This document shows positions 56,047 to 64,000 of a DNA stretch of 64,000 bases, one piece after another; the stretch's first letter is position 1, and each line of letters begins with the position of its first letter. This DNA comes from Trachythela sp. YZ-2020 (Eukaryota; Cnidaria; Anthozoa; Malacalcyonacea; Clavulariidae). The DNA is taken from assembly GCA_016169945.1 (NCBI GenBank), contig JADLSH010000379.1, forward strand, positions 620,001-684,000, read 5' to 3'. Both the position numbers and the translations under genes were made by a program. The notes under the pieces were generated by a model, which saw only the letters and a program-made list of their open reading frames with translations, ran no database searches and was not told where the DNA came from.

Positions 56047-57146
56047 ACCAGAGAAATTCGGTTTGAGAATTATATTGCATGAATTCTAGTCATTAGATAA
56101 GGTAGTTAGAATATATGGTGTGGCATATATTTGTTGTGGGAAATAGTATGCCATCTCAAATTATAATCACATAATAACAACTAAGGCACCTTTCCATAAA
56201 CAAATGACAGATTAACAAATTTTACTCCTTACTAATTGGAGAGAAATTCTTGCACATTAAGCCATTAACATGCAAGACCTTCCCTTGACAAGTAGAATCA
56301 TCTGGAGTTAGACAGAGTACAGGGTGTGTTTGGGCACATGGCAGCTCAATGGGTTAATTAAATGGTTAAATTACCCCCTTGCCCAATTCTCTCAATTGGT
56401 ATAAATATTTTAAAGCTAACCTTGAATAACGTATTAAAACTTGCTATTCTTTTGCTTTTAATTAGGATACATGTTTGCCATGAATGCCATACATTGATGC
56501 CATATATATACAACTTCAGTTTGGATACAATGCAAGAAATATAATAGGCCTTTTCTTGGAATGAACTGTGAAATTCTATGCTGAGGAAAGGAGACCTTGT
56601 CAGGTTAGAATATTGCTTGTGCTTTAACCCACTAACTGGCAGTAACAGGCTACCACTGATGAGTGAAATCTTCTGGTATTTGACAAAGTCAAATTGTCTG
56701 GCCTCTGGATGCCCCCTCCCCCATTTAGCAACATCTGTGACTGTCAATCAATGATTTATCATTTAACCCATTAACTGGCAGTATTCTACCACTGACGAGT
56801 AAAATTGTCTGGTGTAAAATGGTAAAGTAGGGGCATATGGGTGCATTGCCAGCTAATTAATTAGTAGTGTATTGTAGGCTTGGGCGGTTTACCGGTTTAC
56901 CGGTTTTTTTCGGTTTTATTATCCAAAACCGGTTTTTCGGTTTGGCTTTTAGAAAAACCGGAAAACCGTCATTAAATAATTGTTTACTATCATTGCCGTA
57001 ATTTGACCCTTTGACCTTGATTTACGATACTTGACACTCAAACGAACAGAATATTTAGCGGTGAAATTGCGCACTTAACCAATCACGCGGTGCGCATTTT
57101 ACGGTGTCAATTTCATGCCACACATTGACACCGCACGCAAATAGTC

Positions 57147-59160
57147 ATGGCTGCTATAAACGCCAACGTCGGTTTGCGATCTAAAAAGGTTTCTGGGGCC
57201 TCTACCTCTCTTGTCTGGCAATATTTCGGATTCAAGGAAGACGAAAACGACAACGATCTGCCGACATGCAAGCTTTGCCTAAGGAAAGTCCGTGCTGCTG
57301 GGGGAAATACGTCCAATTTACGTCGACATATCAAAGATCACCATCCCGTCGAGTCAAGCAAAATTGCCAAGGCAAAGCCCGACAAACGTCGAGCTGACAC
57401 TGCTAACGCAGGACAGTCAAGTGAGTCAAAATCCCAAAGGCAACAACTGTCCATTACTGATGCGTTTTCCAAGCTTCAAAAGTATGAAAGGGGAGGTAAG
57501 CAGTGGAAGAAACTGACCGACTCAGTCACGAAATGCTTGGCTAAAGATATGATGCCAATATACACTGTGGAAAAGTCTGGATTCCAACAGTTATTGAAGG
57601 ATTTCGATCCCAAATACCAGCTTCCCAGCAGAAAGTATTTCAGCCAGCAAGCAATCCCGAAACTGTACAATGAAACCAGGGAGAGCATTTTAGAGCAACT
57701 ACAGTCAACTGAATTTTTTTCGGCCACATCGGACATGTGGTCAAGCAACACGATGGAACCGTATATGTCATACACTGTCCATTTCATCGATCCAGACTGG
57801 AAGCTCCAAAGCAGATGCTTACAAACATTGTACACGCCCGCCGACCATACTGCTGAAACCCTCGCTGATGGGATGAAGGAGATTTTAGAGTACTGGCATC
57901 TCTCATCCACAAGACAAGTGTGCATCACCACCGACAGCGGAGCGAATGTTGTGAAGGCAGTTCGTGACCTAGATTGGCCATGGATGTCGTGTTTTGGCCA
58001 CAATCTTCATCTCGCCATTACAAATGCCATGAAGGATGAAAATCGCATCTCGCGGACGATTGGTGTATGCAAGCGTATCGTGACGGCATTCAGCCAAAGC
58101 TGGAAGAGACGCAGAGAACTCAGCAAGACACAGCTAGAATTGGAACTTCCAGTCAAGTCTCTTGTTTCGGTAAATAATTCTTGTAAAATTTTACACGTTT
58201 ACTTACGATAATTATATAATACATTTCTAAAATTGTCGGGTGGAAATGCCAGGATTCTGACAAAGTAGACATCTATATACCACTTCAGCAATTTATCTTG
58301 TAATTTATGTAATCTTGACTTATAGGCATCCCCAACGCGATGGGGTTCTACCCACAAAATGATCGATCGCATTTTGGAGCAAGAGAGAGCCATTCGGCGA
58401 GTGTTATCCGAAGACCGCAAAGTTGCCCATCTTGTCTTGACCTGGCAGGATATAGATGTCTTAACATCAGTGCACAAAGCCCTGGAACCATTCGCAGATT
58501 TTACAGATGCTTTATCGGGTGACTCGTACGTCACTGTTAGCTCTATCAAGCCTACCCTGTCGTTCATCAAGGAAGCTACAATGGCCACTGATGATGACAC
58601 AAGCCTGACAGCAGACCTGAAAGCGAGGATCAAAGCCGACTTTCAGAAACGCTATACCGGCGACGTAGCTCAGACCCTCCAGAATACGGCCACGTGGTTG
58701 GACCCTCGCTACAAAACTGCATACTTGACCGAGGAGGAATGCAGAAATGCCGCGGACAAAATAAAGGATGAGATGATGGCGTTCAGTAGAATGGGCACTG
58801 GCAGGTGATACTGCTAATGAAGCTCGTCGAAAACGAAAATCCTAACGCATCAGACAACGATGAGAACGTCAATGACCAACCAGCAGCAAAGAAAACGAAA
58901 AAATCACTTGCCAAACTTCTGGGGCAAGTGAAAAAAACGTCAACGTCAGCTAACGCAACTACTCCTGCTGCTCGGATCGATCTTGAGATGTCCCGGTACG
59001 TATCTGCACCTGAAATTGAGCTGGATGCGACCCTCTGCAATGGTGGAGTATGCAGCTGGTGTATATCCATCATTGGCCAAACTTGCATGCAAATACTTGT
59101 GTTTGTGGTACAAGCTCTGCATCCGAACGACTTTTCAGTGTTGCTGGTAACATAGTTACA
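57147..59160 (+). pseudogene. hAT transposase (ZBED-like), frameshifted
   Basis: The enzyme would cut and paste the surrounding element. Exon 1 57147-58169 has a BED zinc finger (residues about 15-65: LVWQYFGF, CKLC, HIKDHHP) and then the RNase H-like core (TSDMWSS, ITTDSGANVVKAV, CFGHNLHLAI). A 156-nt intron with GTAAAT donor and TATAG acceptor leads in phase to exon 2 at 58326 (PTRWGSTHKMIDR, TATWLDPRYKT). The frame ends at TGA 58806-58808. The sequence continues in another frame (SRYVSAPEIELDA) and then breaks again in the hATC dimerisation region, where LQWW, YPSLAKLACKYL and RTTF-like pieces fall in different frames. At least two frameshifts make the copy inactive as written. The start ATG is well placed and the intron is intact. 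Confidence 0.88.
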
Positions 59161-59350
59161 GCCAAGTGGTCCCTACTGAAGCCAACACAAGGTTGACATG
59201 TTGGTTTTCTTGGCCAAAAACCTATGAATATTTTACTGGCGAAACATTTCTTAGGTTTCTCACTTTCTGGACAAGTGGGCAATTATAATGTGTAATGTGT
59301 GGTTTTGTATATTATAGACATTAATTCAGCGTCACGGACATATAAGAACA

Positions 59351-59508
59351 AATGAGGTTGTTTAGCGTGTGCCTATTAAGATATAAACAAAATCTCGACG
59401 TTTCGAGCTAAACGTCGAAGGGCTTTAGCTCGAAACGAAGGGCTTTAGCTCGAAACGTCGAGATTTTGTTTATATCTTAATAGGCACACGCGAAACAACC
59501 CTCATTTG
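59351..59508. repeat. near-perfect hairpin inside the hAT element
   Basis: Arms of about 60 bp (AATGAGGTTGTTTAGCGTGT, GCCTATTAAGATATAAACAA, ATCTCGACGTTTCGAGC) are mirrored, with a tandem GAAGGGCTTTAGCTCGAAAC in the loop. Probably a secondary insertion. Confidence 0.8.
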
Positions 59509-60139
59509 TTTGTATATTATATATAGTTTTATTAGTTTATATTAAAGATTTAAAGTTTCGTTTCGTTTTCGGTGAATGTTCGTATTTTCCCAACATTTTG
59601 CAGCGATTTATGCGGTTGTTATGCAGACAGTCAAATTATAACGTAAAGTGGTATTAATTAAAGTCCTTGACTTCATTCAGTTCAAAACTGAAATCGTGCT
59701 GAGGTACGATTCGTATTCTGAGGTCAAAAAAATTGCTGACACTGCCACAAAGGGCTTGACAAAGCCCACAATTCCTCTTCATTTAGTTTAAGTAAATTTT
59801 GAAGGAAAAAAACCGGTTTTACGGTTTTACCGGTTTTGAATCGGACGGTTTTTCGGTTTTTATTTTAAGCAAAACCGCCCAAGCCTAGTGTATTGCATAT
59901 ATAATGTAACTTCCCATTACCTTTTGTGGTTGTTGTGTGAGTATAAAGCAAGGACATGTCATCTGTTTAGTTCATACTGTATACCTTGGCAGAGGTTACC
60001 AATCGACCAATCAGAGCACTTGTTAACATTTTGGCTCTGAACCAATCAGATTATGTGAATTTGTGACCACTGCTGGACATGTTGTAAATTTCAATACAAA
60101 CATAAGATCTCATACTGTATAATGCCTTGGGACTCAGAA

Positions 60140-60590
60140 TTTTTAACAAATCACACATGTTCACCCTATGTTTTCTGAAATATATCATACACAAGGAGTT
60201 TATTATGGTGATTTGAAACTTTTTAAAATCGAATACAGGGTGTGTTTGGGCACATGCTGCCTCAATGGGTTCATTAAATGGTTAAATTACCCCCTTGCCC
60301 AATTCCCTCAATTGGTATAAATCGTTTAAAGCTAACCTTGAATAACGTATTAAAACTTGCTATTCTTTTGCCTTTAATTAGGATACATGATGCCATATAC
60401 AACTTCAGTTTGGATACAATGCAAGAAATATAATAGACCTTTTCTTGGAATGAACTGTGAAATTTTATGCTGAAGAAAGGAGACCTTGTCAGGTTAGAAT
60501 ATTGCTAGTGCTGGCAGTAACAGGCTACCACTGATGAGTGAAATTGTCCGGTATTTGACAAAATAAAATTGTCTGGCCTCTCTCATCAGA
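60140..60590. repeat. segmental duplicate of 55857-56720
   Basis: Blocks ACAAATCACACATGTTCACC, TACAGGGTGTGTTTGGGCAC, GGTTAAATTACCCCCTTGCC and AGGAGACCTTGTCAGGTTAG repeat those at 55857-55932 and 56316-56700 in the same order, with the middle of the MITE deleted. The hAT element lies between the two copies. Confidence 0.8.
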
Positions 60591-60659
60591 TTGTGTGAAT
60601 TTGTGACAGCCAGTGGTGGATTTATAGGGGGGTGTGCAAGGGGGGTGCAAAAAATATAT

Positions 60660-61518
60660 ATAGACCCACTTTCATAATTCAGATGAGTTTAAATATTATT
60701 TTATGTGCATCTTAATAAGCCTTGTTGACCTCATTCAGGTTAATAAATTATATTCAATACGAGGCGATAAGGCTTATTAAAGGTACATTTATTAGACCCT
60801 AACCAGGAACAGCTACGAAAAATGCAATTATAGGTCCCTGGCAGGAATCGAAACTGCAGCCCTGCGATTCCGGTGCAGCGCTCTAACCAACTGAACTACA
60901 GAGTCCAGTTGTCCAGCTCTAACCACAAGTTCATGTATATATACTAGGGTACTGTTCCTGGTTAGGTCTAATAAATGTATATAATTTACACTCAATAATT
61001 TTCCATCTGCAAAACCTTCAATTATTAATTAAATTTAGTGAGATGTCAACAACAAAATCTTGATATTTACCTAACAACTTAACTTGGCAGTACCCTAGTA
61101 CCCTAGTATATATACATGAACTCGACAACTGGACTCTGTAGCTGAGTTGGTTAGAGCGCTGCACCGGAATCGCAGGGCCGCAGGTTCGATTCCTGCAGGG
61201 ACCTATTGTTGCACTTTTCGTAGCTGTTCCTGGTTAGGTCTAATAAATGTATATAATTCTCACTCAATAATTTTCCATCAGCAAAACCTTTCAATTATTA
61301 AGGGTACATTTACATGCTGCGATTTGTTGGGCCGATTTTAGGTTTTGCTGAATGTTAATGACGAATATTTTCAGTTGATGATGTCACCAAATGACATTTG
61401 CCACGTATTTTTCAAATATCATTAACGTGCATCTGAAATCGCAACCTGTGAACGTACCTTAAGATGCACATAAAAGAATATTTTTAAACTCATCTGAATT
61501 ATGATGAAAGTGGTCTAC
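60660..61518. mobile_element. near-palindromic MITE, copy 2, with nested insertions
   Basis: Outer arms match 2593-2778. At GGCTTATTAA a TTAA-flanked element (60781-61458, ends AGGTACATT / AACGTACCT) is inserted. That element is itself interrupted by 60792-61302. Confidence 0.8.
60792..61302. mobile_element. composite of two opposed family 3 SINEs
   Basis: GGTACATTTA is present on both sides (60782-60791, 61303-61312), a 10-bp target duplication. Inside are one SINE on the minus strand (A and B boxes at about 60845-60905) and one on the plus strand (61126-61300), with GTACCCTAGTATATATACAT sequence between. The plus copy has near-consensus boxes: GTTGGTTAGAGCGCTGCACC and GCAGGTTCGATTCCTGC. 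Confidence 0.8.
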
Positions 61519-61599
61519 ATTATCATACTTTTAAAACGTTTGAGGTATTCAAAATATGTTACTACTAGTCAGTAGTAGTGTATGTGGTTTTCGAGCCCC

Positions 61600-62036
61600 T
61601 TTTTTGAGGGTGTGCGAGAGTGTGCTAATTGAATATTCAGTAAGTGAGGGTGGAACGGGGTGGCACGTGGTCATTAGCATACGAGGGTGGCGTGTTATGT
61701 AATTAACATAAAAAAGGGGCCTCAAACATCAATTAACATAAACATCATTAATTTTACTTGGCGCTTAGCGGCGTGGCGGAAAGCGACCGATAATAAGTCT
61801 CCACTACGTCGATGACTCCTTTCGTCGCTCTGTTGTCCGAACGAGATCGACTTCTACTCGAAAGCTTGTGGTTCACTTCTTTTGTGTAACCGGCATCGAC
61901 TTGAACGACGGTGTCCCCCCGGGCACAATGATAATGCGAGAGTGTGCTAATTGAATATTCAGTAAGGGGGTGGCACAGGGTGGCACTTGGCCATTAGCAT
62001 ATGAGGGTGGCATGTTACGTAATTAACATATAAAAA
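61600..62036. repeat. ~105-bp direct repeat around a 220-bp core
   Basis: GAGAGTGTGCTAATTGAATA, TTCAGTAAG, GGGTGGCAC, CATTAGCATA and GTAATTAACATA occur at 61617-61712 and again at 61938-62032. The core (61720-61930) is GC-richer and unique. A solo-LTR-like arrangement is possible but no LTR ends were found. Confidence 0.7.
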
Positions 62037-62049
62037 AGGTGACCGCAAC

Positions 62050-63480
62050 TCATCATTAACATTTTATGCTAGTTTTTCAAAAACACAAAAAGTGGTTAAA
62101 AATGGCCAAAAAGTAAAGGCTAACCCTTAACATTTTTTTGGCCAAAAGCTAAGGCTAACCCCTTTACTTTTTGGCCATTTTATGCTAGTTTTTCAAAAAC
62201 ACAAAAAGTGGTTAAAAATGGCCAAAAACACAAAAAGTGGTTAAAAATGGCCCTTAACATTTTTTCGGTCAAAAGCTAAGTCTAACCCCTTTATTTTTTG
62301 TCCATTTTATCTTAGTTTTTCAAAAACACAAAAAGTGGTTAAAAATGGCCAAAAAGTAAAGGCTAACCCCCCTTTACTATTTGGCCATTTTATGCTAGTT
62401 TTTCAAAAAGTGGTTAAAAACTGCCAAAAAGTAAAGGCTAACCCCTTGACATTTTTTTGGCCAAAAGCTAAGGCTAACCCCTTTACTTTTTGGCCATTTT
62501 ATGCTAGTTTTTCAGTTAGGACTAATACTTTACTTACTAATACTTTACTTACTAATACTTTACTTACTAATACTTTTCTTCATTTCATGGTGGTTTTAGG
62601 CAACCGACATCACAGAAGCTAATTCCATCTGTATCAGCATATACCGCACTATATCCCTCATACCACTGTTGATTTCACTGGCAGTCTACTTGCTACTATA
62701 ACCAAGCATGTAAGTACCAATATAGTAGTTCCATATTGCGGATCGATTCCTGCAATATGCAGTTTTCTTTGTAATTACGCCTCAGTCGCATGTGTTTTTG
62801 AAAACCCAGCAAAAAATGGCCAAAAAATAAAGGCTAACCCCTTAACATTTTTTTGGCCAAAAGCTAAGGCTAACCCCTTTACTTTTTGGCCATTTTATGC
62901 TAGTTTTTCAAAAACACAAAAAGTGGCTAAAAATGGCCAAAAAGTAAAGGCTAACCCCTTAACATTTTTGATGACCAAAAGTTAAGGCTAACCCCTTTAC
63001 CTTTTGGCCATTTTTGGCTAGTTTTTCGAAAGCTAAAAATAGCCAAAAAGTAAAGGCTAACCTCTTAATTACAGAAAACCACACTATATGAAGAGTTTTT
63101 TTATAAAGTATTCTATTTTGTTTCTTTAGAGAGGTACAACCGGCCAAGCTATTGGAAAAATCATTGACGTGAATACAACATAAAGGTATGTGTCATTCAT
63201 GCAAGTTGCTAAAAATGGACAAAAAGTAAAGGCTAACCCTTAAGATTTTTTCGACCAAAAGCTAACCCTAACCCTTTACTTTTTGCCCATTTGTGGCTAG
63301 TTTTTCAAAAGCTGAAAAAGACTGCTAATAATGGCCAAAAAGTAAAGGCTAACCCCCCTTAGCATTTTTTCGATCAAAACTTAATGCTAACCCCTTTACT
63401 TTTTGGCCATTTTTGGCCATTTTTCAAAAGCTCAAAAAGTTGCTTAAAATGGCCAAAAATGTGAAGGGTTAGCCTTTACT
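62050..63480. repeat. alternating-strand field of a ~75-bp repeat
   Basis: Dozens of copies of AAAATGGCCAAAAAGTAAAG with GCTAACCCC and the complementary CCTTTACTTTTTGGCCATTT with TATGCTAGTTTTTC, often back to back, interrupted by the exon-like segments listed separately. A small TACTTTACTTACTAA tandem lies at 62525-62575. Confidence 0.9.
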
Positions 63481-63699
63481 TTTAGGACACCGAGAGCACC
63501 ACGCCCACAACATTACAAAGAGAGCAAAGAAGAAGGCTCAACATCGTCGAAGAGGACAGGAAAGCGCAAAGAAGGCTCGACATTGTCCAGGAGGACAGCG
63601 AGAGCACGCTCAAACATCGTCCAAAGGGACAGCAAGGGCACCGACTAAGGCTCAACATCGTCCAAGAGGACAGCGAGAGCACATAAGAAGGGTTATGAT
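62600..63699 (+). other. three exon-like segments of an unidentified transcript
   Basis: 62600-62709, 63130-63185 and 63486-63699 are each non-repetitive islands bordered by TTTTAG or CTTTAG upstream and by GTAAGT, GTATGT, GTAAGT downstream. Segments 1 and 2 join in frame (TGSLLATITKH into RGTTGQAIGKIID, then a stop), but segment 1 has an early stop in every frame. Segment 3 is built of ~45-bp repeats that could read as a charged coiled coil (RRLNIVEEDRKAQ). It may be the 3' part of a non-coding or decayed gene continuing beyond the window. No family recognised. Confidence 0.35.
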
Positions 63700-64000
63700 G
63701 TAAGTATAAATGAAGGCTTGACTTTTTATAAAAAGAATATTGATGAACAGCTTGTGGGACCGTATGTTCACATACTGAGGATGCGCACCCGATATGACAT
63801 GTCCCACATTCACGACAGAAATAAATGTCATATAAATAGTAGCATGATTGAACAGTGAATCAGTCTTCTAATTCTTTGCTCCTACATCCTCTTGGCATGG
63901 TGTGCATGTGTTACCGTTCAAGGGATGTACTAAATGGAGCATTTACATCCTCTTGGCATGGTATGCACATACAGTTCAAGGGATGTTTGGAAGAAGGACC
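63700..64000. repeat. right-edge sequence with ~63-bp direct repeat
   Basis: ACATCCTCTTGGCATGGTGT with CAAGGGATGT at 63885-63930 is repeated at 63946-63987. Nothing else identifiable before the window end. Confidence 0.6.

Larger units (their letters stand above)
56875..59887. mobile_element. hAT transposon, 3013 bp, perfect 8-bp target duplication
   Basis: TAGGCTTGGGCGGTTT at the left is mirrored by AAACCGCCCAAGCCTA with one extra base nearby. GTGTATTG occurs immediately outside both ends (56867-56874 and 59888-59895). Subterminal zones are packed with ACCGGTTTTACCGG words, likely transposase-binding sites (inference). It contains a decayed transposase gene and a secondary hairpin insert. 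Confidence 0.93.

Noticed and set aside
61126..61200. tRNA gene
   Set aside because: A and B boxes are good, but the anticodon arm is mispaired, there is a long SINE body, and other mutated copies exist; treated as a SINE head.

Overview
The window is eukaryotic and almost certainly metazoan. Multi-exon genes with GT-AG introns are spaced by short intergenic gaps in AT-rich DNA that is dense with miniature inverted-repeat transposons (MITEs), tRNA-derived SINEs, LINE remnants and minisatellites. Intron phases can be read through whole orthologues of FUT8, LRRC57, PSMD7, RAD9A and BECN1, each close to its vertebrate length. Gene content and repeat style fit a marine invertebrate, most likely a cnidarian (anthozoan); that placement is inference.

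Layout. 1-12.9 kb is repeat-rich and gene-poor: a MITE with an expanded minisatellite in one terminal repeat, one class A GPCR exon (minus), a 5'-truncated LINE (minus), several MITEs and a 14-bp minisatellite. 12.9-33.9 kb is a housekeeping block: FUT8 (-), LRRC57 (-), PSMD7 (+), RAD9A (-), BECN1 (+). LRRC57/PSMD7 and RAD9A/BECN1 are head-to-head pairs; PSMD7/RAD9A converge. Roles are unrelated in pathway: core fucosylation, an LRR protein, the proteasome lid, the 9-1-1 DNA-damage clamp and autophagy initiation.

34.3-52.1 kb is the most interesting part: three paralogous type I membrane proteins that I could rebuild exon by exon (378, 481 and 708 aa; every exon phase closes). Each has a signal peptide, an LRR N-terminal cap joined almost directly to an LRR C-terminal cap, a row of calcium-binding-type EGF modules on phase-1 exons, one transmembrane segment and a short divergent tail. 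The third has a second cap pair and ten EGF-like modules, several of them shortened. Two of the genes are head-to-head across 234 bp, and the first two share a TGACGTCA plus GCGCGCAT promoter arrangement.

52.1-64 kb is again repeat-dominated: a satellite-like array, SINE-tail arrays, a complete-ended hAT transposon with perfect 8-bp target duplication but a decayed BED-finger transposase, a three-level nested insertion, a long alternating-strand repeat field and three exon-like segments of an unidentified transcript running off the right edge.

A repeated theme is that the 3' half of one tRNA-derived SINE has been amplified into head-to-tail arrays of about 115 bp units at four places. Multi-exon genes are given as one span with exon coordinates in the evidence. 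All exon borders are read by eye from splice consensus, frame and family knowledge; no alignment or transcript was available.
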